A DNA stretch of 64,000 nt. Origin: Patiria pectinifera. Taxonomy: Eukaryota > Echinodermata > Asteroidea > Valvatida > Asterinidae. The notes under the pieces are model-generated. The model worked only from the letters and a program-made list of their open reading frames with translations, was not told where the DNA came from and searched no databases. This document shows, in pieces, positions 49,601 through 62,000 of the stretch. The stretch's first letter is position 1, and each line of letters opens with the position of its first letter. A program made the translations under genes and the position numbers. The stretch is from positions 18,963,430-19,027,429 of the forward strand of contig CM057129.1 of assembly GCA_029964075.1 (NCBI GenBank), in the 5' to 3' direction.

Positions 49601-52600
49601 AGATAGAGGGAAGGGTTTCGAATTTTGAGGGGAATTTGGAGGGAAAACGACAACGAAAAAACGCAACACGAAAATAGAGATGGCAATCGCACGTCACCAA
49701 CAATTAAAACTGCTTAAAAAAACGTAATTTCTATCCCCCAAAAGTGTTCAAAATTACAAAACAGGTGCAATATAAGCTGAGAGAAGTCTGCTTTAGGTTG
49801 AAAAGGTAATTTTTTGAATGATAAATGATGAAGGTCGGTATCAATTTACATTGGTCTTTTCTTCATGGCTCTACATGTGACCAGCCAATGTGGTTACGGT
49901 TTAATTCATCCTCCGAATAGTGGTGTGATCGTTCTAAGGCAACACAATGGCCCCTTTGTGGCGATGTACCGACACCGGGTGACGCCCGGTGTTCTTCTGT
50001 GTGCGGTCAAACATGCGTCTTATGCGGCGGTGCGCCTTATCTGTTGGCGTTTGAATTTTTTTGGGGTGATTTTAGGGACCTGCGCCTTATCCGCCGCGCG
50101 CTTTATCCGCAGGAAATTACGGTACAGTTTTGCTCATGAATATGGACATTATCATCAGCATAAAAACCAAAAAGGCACCAAAATACCCTTGAAAATAGCA
50201 AAACAAAAATTGAAAATAAGGTTAACTGGAAGGTGCATTTTCAAGGATTGCGTTAAAAAATTACATTGCATGTGTCTTTTAACCAGTTCGGGCCGGCTGA
50301 TGGGTATACACGCAAAGGTTCTGCGGCATTCGGAACGGATGACGGATAAAGATGCAGCGAGCGAGGCCAGAAATATGAGTGTACTGCCCGAGGGTGATGG
50401 CATCAACCCGCCCGGCATTGAGGTCGAGTGAACGTAATTTCGCGCCTCGTTCCGTTCTTGTCAAAATATTCCCGGCGTAAACTGGTTAAAGATTGACATC
50501 ATTTGACTCACATTTCGGATGAAGACTTGGCATCCTTGACTCGGTTCAGTGTTGGAGGAGGATCCGTGGTTGTAGTTCCTCATGGGGCCACCGCCAAACC
50601 CACCCCCGTAGTTGCCTCGGGAATCTGCCTGCTGGTACCCCATGCCAAGACCCATGTCAAAACCCCTGCCCATACCTGTGATACACAACAGGAACCCTGA
50701 ATTAAAATAAAAGCTGGACACATGTACCACTTAGGTGGCCACACTTTTGTTAGCATGCAATGCTGTACAAATCCAGGCATGATATCAAATCTATCATGAT
50801 GGCCCCCTTCAATGGAGAAAGCATTATGCTAGCTATTGTTCAGACGGTAGTTACTTTGTACAATAGCATGCACAATGGTTTCTCCATTGAAGGAGGCCTC
50901 AGGAGCGTACAGTGATCAGTGCCCGTCTACACCCATAAGGGCAATTCCACGGTTACTCACGTTACATTTTCGTAACCTGAGTAACCGATTTTGTGCATCT
51001 TGTTTATCATACATAACACATTTTTCTGGATGTCATCTTTGGTGCTTAAGTACATGTGTAGGTCTAGGTCTACTCTATCTACCATGGGGATAACAGTTAT
51101 TAAACCTATTCAGTAAGGTAATTACAGCCCAAGGAAACTCAAAAGTACATCAAAAATGTAACGTGAGTAACCTTGGACACATTTTGTGACTATCCCCGAG
51201 TGGAATCATCGTAGAAAACTAATACATTAACGGGCACTTTTTAGTTTAAAACCCAAATGGCTACATAATAAACACGAGCCAAAATAAATGTTCCTTTTTC
51301 TGCAATAATTCCTGCTCTTGTGGGGTAGGCTGGTTCCCGCCCCACAATCAGTATCGTTAATGTATGGATCGGAAGCCAGTCTGCCCGCAAAGAGGATCAG
51401 TTTGTACCCAAAATAAAAACCTCTTTTTCCACAACATTGAAGACGTAAAAATAAAAGGGAGGTTTTTAGTAATAAAACATACAAGTTGAAAATTTCTTAA
51501 TAGAACAAAAAAATTGTTGAAGAGAAGGGGAAGCATTAAGTATAATTTAAACCAGAAAGCAAAATGCCTCACCTCCCATTGGCTGATCAAAGCCACCCCC
51601 AAAGTCTCCACCAGCGCCCATCCTGTTAAACATGCCCGCCCCACCCATGGCTCCTCCCATGGCCCCTCCCATCATGGCTCCGCCCATCATAGCCCCACCC
51701 ATCGGGGCCCCGCCCATCGGGGGCCCGCCCATCATGGCTCCGCCCATGCCGCCGCCGCTGCCGCCACCACCCCTTGAAAGTAGATTTTGGCCGATCCCTC
51801 CAAGACCCTCTGAAAATAAATATAAATGCAACAAAGCCATAACATAGTCAGTAAGTGCTGAATCTGTTCATACAAAAGTCACCAAATTCAATTCTATGAA
51901 TAAAAACTGGCGATATACTCACGCGGAAGTTCCTTCTGTTTTTCTGGCTCTTGGGTACGTTTCTTACTCTTGTCCTTTGATCGTAAAGAAGAAGAAACAA
52001 ATCAGCTTTTTGTTGTGGTACCTAATGAAATGCCGACACCTAGAACTTGTGTGAAAATGTTTTTTTCTTAAGTCTTGATATTCTTGTGACATTTACTGCA
52101 TAGATTATACTCGAAGTAGTCCTCCGCACTGCTCCAGGATGTCACTGGCTCTGCCTCATATTGACAGTGAGGATTTTGCAGGGTTTATTAGGCAGTGGTC
52201 ACCCCTCCAAGGACCATATTCAAGAAATAACGGAGGATTTTGGAGGATTGAGGCTGTATGCTATTTTTACATGGAGGTAGTTGGAGGATTTTGCAGGGTT
52301 GAGGTTGCATCCCACATGTCCCAGCAAAGATGCCTATGGAGTTAGGGTTCAGAAGTGTTCAGTTCATACGAGGTTAAAAATAAATCAGTTATATTTCATT
52401 GTACGTAAGAGTTAACAACTGTTTTCAAAAGATAGTAGTAAACCCAGTCGCTCTTACGTCTGCATGAATTAACACTTGCATAGCAAAGAATGATAGGGCC
52501 AAAAAAAAACAGTTCTGCTTCCGATTACATGGCATTCGAAAATGAATAGGTAGGTAGGGAATTTTATTTTTTGCCAATTTTTTTGTGTACGATCATATGG

Positions 52601-55600
52601 AGGCGTATGCGTGTAGTCAACGGCAAAAGGTAGAAATTGATGGTTTTGGGTGTTTTTTTCCTCATTTTTCCCATAAAAAATTAGGGTAGGGGCTGTCTGA
52701 ATAGGGTAGGTAGGGAAACCTGAAGCAGAACTATTTTTTGTTTTGGCCTAGGTAAAAATTAGTAGAGTCCGCTAAAACTGACTGGGGAATGAGATTTGAA
52801 ATAATTTATTTTCCAAATTGAAAAAAAGAAAGAAAAACACACATACCATTCTGACGCTCATCTTCAGTTCAAACAAGGGCTGGTTATCAAACATGGCTGC
52901 AGTAGGAATTCAGGAATTATACGATGCAAGATGTAGGTTTGGTTGATTAACCGAAACCAACAATGTGACCTGCTCCCACGGCGACAAAGTCACCGATCCA
53001 TTTCGAGTAAACAGCGCGCAAAGTCATTCCAGGGTGGATTCATCCATTTTTTTATTTTAGGGTCACCTTCTGCTTTACATATTCATCTATCATTTTTCTC
53101 TCAAAAATAAATTAAATCTGTTAGAGAGAAAACTTGTTTCCCAGAGTTTTGGAGCGATGTCTGTGAACAAAAGAAGCATGGACTGAAACAAAAGTTCACA
53201 AATCACCGCAAAGTTCCCGAAAATAAGTCGCTTTCATACAGAGCGTATATTAACTTCCCCCTCATTGAAATTTGGTATCACCGTAAAGCTCGAACACGTG
53301 CCAACTATCAAGTCATGTAATGACACAGTTTTTGAGCTTACAAACACTACCCACAGCAACGGCTGGTGTTCCTTGGAGAAATAGCCACTAGTCACTCTTC
53401 TGTTGACATTTCTCTACAACAATGTTCGGTACATTTTGCACACAAAAATCAGGAGGGAAGGACCATGTTCGGTATTAAAATAATTTTTTTGAGGGCTTTT
53501 TGCAGTCAAACAAGGCATTAACCCTAACTCCCTAGCATAATTTACTAGTAACCATACCCATCCAGGCAAATTCCAACACCCACATGGGAAATCGTACACA
53601 TACACTGTTGGACTTTTTGAGTTTCTGGAGGTATGCAAAACCCAGTGTAAAAGACCATCAGTTTAGGGGTACTGTACCCATTCTAACAGATTTCAACAAC
53701 ACTTGCTGTTGGACTTTGATGGCTTGAGTTCGGTTAGGGTTAAACAAATGCAGAAGTCTTCCAAACAGTAGAAAACTGGTACTTTTCCTGCATGTAGCTC
53801 TTAAACTTGTTTATATTCTTGCGTGAGAACATTTGCATGAGTACGAGTATGAGTACTCTTCATGAGTACGAGTTAGCCTAGGAGCATGAGTACATTTTCA
53901 TGAGTATGACTACCAGTATTAAAAAAAAAAAACTCAAGTAAGTATCAGTGCAAGTACTGCAAATGCAAGGTCTGTTTCAAGGATACAGATGGCATTGACT
54001 GCCTCTTCACTTGAGGAGAAGGTGACTGTGGCCAGGCCAAGGCTCTTCCCTTGCTCATCCTTCAAGATTTCCAGATTCATGACCAGACCGGCTAAGCTGA
54101 ATACGTCCTTCAGTTTCCTCAGGTCAACCTCCTCTGAGAGCTGCAGTTACCAACCAAAATTTGAACAAATGCAGTAATGGGATCTGTGCAAGAATAGTAG
54201 ATGCAGCTTTGCTACCACTTGTGAGAGCTCCGCCTATTCACTGCTTTTCTACCTCCAAAATGACATTGAATTTTCACCCTCATTTGCACAGAAATGTGGT
54301 CTATTGGGTTATTTTAACCAGGGACCATTTTCACGGCTCTGCTAATTACATAATTTCAAGCTTACGATCACCATTTTGTGCTAACAGCGCTAGCAGAAAA
54401 ATTCTGTGCAAACCATGTGAGCACGGAATCCTTAGTTACGGGATGTACGCATGCACAAAAGCCAAAATTCCTCGCTCAAAACTTGGTTTACCTCCAGGTT
54501 TGCCTCAAGGCTGGTTTGCCTTGAGGTTGGTTTGCCTCAAAGGTTGGTTTGCCTCGAGGTTGGTTTGCCTTGAGGTTGGTTTGCTTCAAGGTTGGTTTGC
54601 TTCAAGGTTGGTTTGCCTTAAGGTTGGTTTGCCTCAATGTTTGCCTCAAGGTTGGTTTGCCTCAAGGTTTGCCTCGAGGTTTACCTCAAGGTTTGCCTCA
54701 AGGTTGGTTTGCCTTGAGGTTGGTTTGCTTCAAGGTTGGTTTGCCTCAAGGTTTGCCTTGAGGTTGGTTTACCCCAAGGTTTGCCTTGAGGTTGGTTTAC
54801 CTCAAGGTTTGCCTTGAGGTTGGTTTACCTCAAGGTTTGCCTTGAGGTTGGTTTACCTCAAGGTTTGCCTTGAGGTTGGTTTACCTCAAGGTTTGCCTCG
54901 AGGTTGGTTTACCTCAAGGTTTGCCTCAAGGTTTGCCTCAAGGCTTACCTCGAGGTTTACCTCCAGGTTTACCTCAAGGTTTACCTCAATGTTGTTCTCA
55001 TTGGTTTCCTCAAGGTTTTACAGGGAACCTTTCGGTTCAAACTGAAGATACCACTTGTATAATTTTGCATTCTCCCCTTAAGTTAACTCACATTGGCTAT
55101 ATGGATCGTTTCGGAGACTTCGTCAGGGTGGATCCCAAGCCGAAATAAGACGTCTGGGTTGACAATGGATGACTGGGGTTTGGCAGTTGGTGGGCCTCGG
55201 TATCTCGAGCTAAAGCTCAGATCTCTATCCTGAAAGTCAAAATGAGTCCACAAGGATGTAAAATCAAATCTTTTTTTAACCCTGCCCCTAGTACTCCCTC
55301 AGGACTACCCTGCTAAATTTAACAGAGTCCAACTGGACTTTCCTGCTCAATCCACTGTGCCTCATTTTCAGTTGTCTGCTGAATCCAACGGAGTCCAACA
55401 TGGCGTTATCATGCGGTTCAGTTGCCTGCAGAATCCAACATTTTGCATGAGGAATGTACACAAGGGGTTAACTCCTTAATCCAACAGGCTCCATTGGGTA
55501 TGTGACATAGTTGGATCCTGTTGGATTCAGCAGGGTTTGGGTTAATGTGTAATTAACTGTGTTTATCTTCTTCATTAATTTTAAAGGTGTTGTTTTGAAT

Positions 55601-58600
55601 TTTTTTTTTTGATCTACAAAAAATGAAAACAGCCATGTTTATTAACTGTACTTTTTTTGGCACGAGTGTAAAGTGAGTAAACACAAAAGAGAAAGCACCC
55701 AATCAGGAATGCCCAATAGAAATGGTTCCGAATTGTCTGGAACCATTAACAAAATTTTACATTTTGTCTGCCTTACTTTTGACACAGCTTGGTTGAAATT
55801 GCTCAAAATATGTAGGAGCAATAGACAATGTCAACATTTATAACTAACTAACTAACGGACTAACGGAGAGACATGGTGATTTGCTGAGCTGCAATCCCGC
55901 AGCTAAAAATTCAAATACTGTTTTTCTGTACGATGTAGAATTCTCTGGCAAGGGGAGGGGTAGTTCTGTTATTTTCCTCTTTTTTTGCAGCCGATTTGGG
56001 GGAGGGGGCACTACGCAGTACTTACATCTCTGACGACAAGCCCACGTCCCTGGATCTGGTATTTCTTCATCTTGTTTATGGCTCTCTCCACGTCTGTTGA
56101 ATGTTCCATCTCCACCACGCTAGCACCAAAGTAAACAAAAACATCGTGATTATCCTAATTGTTTCATACTCACATTTCTATCAACTTCGTGCCAAAGTAA
56201 CCCCTCAATGGTGCCAAGGATATACCCAACAATCTGTTCACAATTATATGCGACAACTTTGTGGACATTATAGAGAGAATTTGTGTGTTCTCCACACCGT
56301 GTGTACCGAAACTAGTGTGTGTTTAATAAATTCCAGAGTCTCATATAGTGCATGCATCTACCAACAATTAGGTACTCAAGGCGCTGGAACTTATGTCAAT
56401 TATTAAAGAAAGGTAAATAAAGTTTCTGAGAAATATGAGACCCATTATATAGCACCTTTAAGGGTTTACAAGGTGCTGTGGCGCATATTGCAGCCACTGC
56501 CAGAAACACCGGGGCAAACCTCTTCTCTTAGCGATAAGTGTTACTGGGTTCTTTAACGTGCATTACACAACACAAGGGACCTACGGCTTTACGTCCCATC
56601 CAAAGGACGAAGCAATACTGGTAAAGTGCCTTGCTCAAGAGCACAAGCACCATGTTCCCACGGTCAGGATTCGAACCCATGAACCATGACACACGAGTCG
56701 AACACTGTAACCACTGGACCACAGCACCCCATTATGTGGTTTGTCTCACACAATAGAATTCTTGTGAGTTGGGAAACAGCGCCCTCTCCTGTCCATACAT
56801 TTGGCCAAGAAGGCCAAGTAAAAATAAACCAGCTTCTCATCCCCGCCCGCTTCCTTTTTTTTTCAAGCCAATCTCATTTTTTATTTTTTCAAATGTACAT
56901 ATGGAATAATATTGTTTGTTTGTTTCCAACAAAATTGGAGCTATGCATGCGAATTCAAATCTGGTAGAAAGGGAGATGGCTCCTTTCAAGGACACAAAAG
57001 TATCAGCAAAAGAGTTGAGAAAATAAAAACCAATCAATCCAACATCGTGAGGGGAAAAAAGTGCTGCTTCTTTCCCATTTTTCAAAAGTAAGGACGAGAA
57101 ACAATTTTTTTTTTACTTGTCCTAACTGCCCAATTAAAAAAAAAAAATCACAACTTTTATAAGGGATATCAGAGGGGTAACTAACTTCAGACATTGGAGG
57201 TTTTCTGACCCTTTCCAGACAAACAGAGAAAGCAAGAGACGACAAACAGAGAAAAACAAGACTCAGCTATACATTATGAATTTCTTCTACACTTTCTTAT
57301 GGTCTGAATTGCTTTGGCAAATGATGCTATGAATTTACAAAAAAAATAAACCAAAAAATACTAAAAAATTATTTAAAAAAAGAAAAAAAAAGGATGAATT
57401 TCATTAACAACAAGAAAAGTGTGTCTTCCAACACAAATGCCCCTCCACCCCAACCGTCCCATAACTTGACACACTGCCACCCTCTTGATATGATAATTTA
57501 TACGAGCTATCTGGTTCTGTTGGACTATTCAGTTACATAACCATTGATTTGTTTAGTTAACACTGATCTTGACCTGTGGCACCCCCCTCCCTCTGAATTA
57601 AAACTGGTTTCACAGGGTAGGTGTTGTGTAATTAAATGTGAAGTGAAAAACAACAAGATCCTACAGAATGAAGTAGAAAGAGATGTACCTATTGAAAGCT
57701 ACCTGACAAGTTTCATGACAATACACCAAGTCTAAATTGAGTTATCGTGATGACAAGCGTTTCTGTTGTTTTAGCCATATTGACCTTGACCTTGTACCTG
57801 TAGCCCCGAAATTCAATAGGCTTCTTGGAGAATCCACTATCAAACTACCTGCCAAGTTTTATGACAATCCATCAAGTCTATCTTGAATTATCGTGATGAA
57901 AGCATTTCTTCTGCTTTACCCATATTGACCTTGACCTTTGACCTGTAACCCCCCGAATTCAATAGGCTTCTTGGGGGTTCCACTAGCAAGCCATCTTTAA
58001 AGTTTCATGACAATACATCAATGCTAATTTGAGTTATCGTGATGACAAGCACTTCTTTTGTTTATGTTATCATAATGCATTTCTTTTGTTTTAGCCATAT
58101 TGACCTTGACCTTTGACTGGTAACCCCCAAATTCAATAGGCTTCTTGGGCGTACCCCTAGCAAGCCACCTGTCAAGTTTTATGACAATCCATCAAGTCTT
58201 CCTTGAGTTATCGTGATGACAAGCATTCCTTTTGTTTTAGCCATATTGACCTTGACCATTGACCTGTAACCCCCAAATTCAATAGGCTTCTTGGGGGTTC
58301 CACTAGCAAGCCATCTTTAAAGTTTCATGACAATACATCTATGCTAATTTGAGTTATCGTGATGACAAGCATTTCTTTTGTTTACGTTATCATAATGCAT
58401 TTCTTTTGTTTTAGCCATATTGACCTTGACCTTTGACTGGTAACCCCCAAATTCAATAGGCTTCTTGGGCGTACCTCTAGCAAGCCACCTGTCAAGTTTT
58501 ATGACAATCCATCAAGTCTTCCTTGAGTTATCGTGATGACAAGCATTTCTTTTGTTTTAGCCATATTGACCTTGACCTTTGACCTGTAACCCCCAAATTC

Positions 58601-59018
58601 AATAGGCTTCTTGGGGGTTCCACTAGCAAGCCATCTTTGAAGTTTCATGACAATACATCAATGCTAATTTGAGTTATCGTGATGACAAGCACTTCTTTTG
58701 TTTACGTTATCATAATGCGTTTCTTTTGTTTTAGCCATATTGATCTTGACCTTTGACCAGTAACCCCCAAATTCAATAGGCTTCTTTGGGAACCCACTAG
58801 TAAACTACCTGCTAAGTTTCATGACAATCCATCAAGTTTATCTTGAGTTATCTTGATGAAAGCATTTTCTTTTGTTTTAGCCATATTGACCTTGACCTTG
58901 TACATGTAGCCCTCAAATTCAAAAGGCTTCTTGGGGAACCCACTATCAAACTAAATGCCAAGTTTCATGACAATCCATTAAGTCTATCTTGAGCTATCGT
59001 GATGAAAGCAAAAGTGTG

Positions 59019-59054
<36 letters not shown>

Positions 59055-62000
59055 ACACACACACACACAGGACAGAGACAGAAACAAGGGACACACACAC
59101 ACACCCACACACACACACACACACACAGGACCAACACAGAACAGTATGCCCGCCCTTTGGCCGGGGCATAACAAAATGTTTTAATTATTGGTAGAAATTG
59201 ACTTACCCACATCCCTGATAGCCAGGATTCAGTCAGGGAATGCATTTGGACCAAGCAGATTGAGAAAGGGAAAGAAAAAAATGTTAACAAATCAATTAAA
59301 TATTTGTTGTTGTTTTTACAAAACTATGCGCACGCATTCTATATGACAAATCTCTTAACAGATTTGACATTACATTCAAGAGGATTCAAGAAGGTACATG
59401 TACATGACGCTTCACCTTATACCTAAATGTTGTCGTAAATTTGTTTTAGTATTGATCCATGTACATTATTATACACAATTACATAACTCCTTGCATTTTG
59501 CTCTGTATAATATGTTTACACGGCATTGTAACATTTTATTGTGTGGAAATGGCAACATTGAAATAAATGTTTCTACTACTACTACTACATGTACTTGCAG
59601 CATAACTGTCAAGAGAAGTAGGGTTAGCTGTAACCCCAACCTTCCCATATCAGTGGTGAGATTAAAATCCAGATTTGTTTAAAATTCGGTTTGAATTCCA
59701 CTATTCGGTTTGGATTTTGGAAAGCAGATATTCGCAACTCACCTCAAACAAAATTAAACCTTCCATTTTTTGTGTGACACAAGCTATTTAAAGAAATCAA
59801 CGGGAACACCCTCCAACTTCCTCCATGGTCTCTGATAGTACCGCATTCCCTTGTTAGCTGTCTTCTTTGTTCATGAATAGCCTGCCCATTCCACTGATCA
59901 TAGGGTTCCCACTAAACTAAACCAATCATTGTGGAGGGCATTGCATACAGCACTCCACTCGTCACTTTTTATTGGCATAGCTGCGAGCTGAAGGCGGAGC
60001 TTCTGATAAAATCAGATAACCGTTTTTTTGTTTGAGAGAACTTTTGATAACTGGATTTGAAATAAATCAAATAAGGTTTTGCCCTTCACCACCGTTTTTT
60101 AAACACTGTATACTCAGTGTGTTACCTCCCGAGTGAAAGTTGGAAAAAATCACTCGGGTGGGACTCGAACCCACGACCTCCTGCTTTCTAGTGCAAATGT
60201 CTTACCACTCGACCACCGAGCTAACGGGATCGGTTGTTTAAAAAACGTCGGTGAAGGGCAAAATCTAATTTGATTTATATCACCCCGACGCAAAATTCCA
60301 TCTTATAATGGATTTGAAATGTTTGAGTTCTCCCACCACTATGCCAGATTCTCCAAAACCATGGGAGAAGTTTGGGAGGTTTTTGCAAGATGAGGCAGGT
60401 ACAGCCTAGCCAATATTGTGGTGGATTACAGGGAGGTAGCGAAATACATTGCAACTGTCATAATGGCATGACAGAAACACATACCGTTGACAGGCCACCC
60501 GGCTCTGGGAATATCTCACAGAAAGACACTTTTCCAACTGCAAAGAAAGAATGCAGAAGATGAGGTAAAATTTGTCAACACTGAAAGAAATCTGTGATGG
60601 TTGGAGTATGCACAAGTTGTTTGAAATGAGACACCAGATCGGAAGGTTGTATCTGGCTTTTCAGCTGTGTTTTATGAATCACATTTCTGACAAGGAAGGG
60701 GGGTAGAGACCACGACCCCTACATTTCTCAGAAATTTAAGGAACATTATGAATTGTCAGGCAACACCTGAAACCCGTTAACCCATGAGCACATAGTGGAA
60801 TTTGGCGACCAGAATAAGAAGCTTTTGGTGTCACGCTCACGTGCGACGTCATGCCCGTGCGGCACGAACGCATTTTGGTTGGTCCCATTGGTCAAAGTCA
60901 GCCTCTGGTGTGTGTATGTACGTGTGTGACCAAGCATGATGTACGCGTCCATCATCGCAGAAAATGGGAGCCACTGGATTTGTCTATAGGGAGTAACAGG
61001 CATGCAGGAGAGGTGGATTTAAAAAAAAGGGTTATTAAAGCAGATTTTTAAATTACTAGAGCGCTAATTCTTGCACCTTCGCGCACGCGGAGCGAAGTCA
61101 GGCGCTGCGCAGACATTTTGAATTCATGTGCGTGTTTGTAGAAGATAATGAAATTAGATGGATTGAATTTTGAAAAGTGTTCCTCCATGCAACGTAGAGT
61201 AGAAGATCAACAACACTTGCGTGCACATGACGCAAAAAAAAAAAAAAAGCATCTGCAGTGGAGGGATGCGCACGCATTGCGCTGTTTGCGTAGAGCAAAA
61301 TGACACGCTCATTTGCTGATCGTGCGTTTCGGTTTTGGGCGTATCGGCTTCGATGACGCACCGGTATGGAATACAAATGCAGATATGCAAATAACCGTAC
61401 AAAATTTCTAGTTTGTGCACAAACATGGATGCGCCCATCAGGCATTACTTTGTACATCGAGTTAGCGCTCTAGTAATTTAATATAGCTCTATGGTTTAAC
61501 CAGACCTCATCAGAAATAGAAGTCTAATCCTGGGAGCCTATCTTGAATTGTGATCAGTTCATCAATCACAATCGCCAGTCTCAAGTCGAAACACAAGCTA
61601 TTCAAATGAACTCTGACGAAAGCATTCCTTTGTCACTGTTTGTTTTCTCCCGCAACCTTTAGGTGTGAACAACTTGCAATTTGACTTGTGATTGACTTGC
61701 GATTGCAATCTGAATGTGGCCGAGTCAATGCACCCTTCAAAATTTTGCTACAAGCCCCGCCCATCTTTGGCTTTGTGCAATTCTCACAGTGCTTGTGACT
61801 TGAGTTGGATCAAGTTACCGAGTCACCTCCTGACCATAAGTCAAGATGTAATTGGTCAATATACACAAAGCTTGATTGACGGACAGGAGGGGTCCATTTT
61901 TACCACCCTGCTTTTTTCACCTTGTTCTTCAAAGAGGTCTTTAAACTCTTGCTCGCTCAGCTCGTATGGAATGTTGCTGACAAAGACGGAGTTTGTGTAA

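Noticed and set aside
49865-50431. 188-aa open frame
   Set aside because: It runs across the right end of the 48664-50124 transposon into flanking DNA and has no recognisable domain.
54161-54817. 218-aa open frame on the plus strand
   Set aside because: Almost wholly a minisatellite translation, antisense within an HNRNPM intron.
57560-59010. CRISPR-like array
   Set aside because: Repeats of 146/174 bp without spacers in a eukaryotic intron; it is a satellite.
60150-60229. Functional tRNA gene
   Set aside because: A and B boxes and the T-stem are good, but the anticodon loop has 8 nt, the acceptor stem has a mismatch, and related tails occur elsewhere; tRNA-derived repeat preferred.
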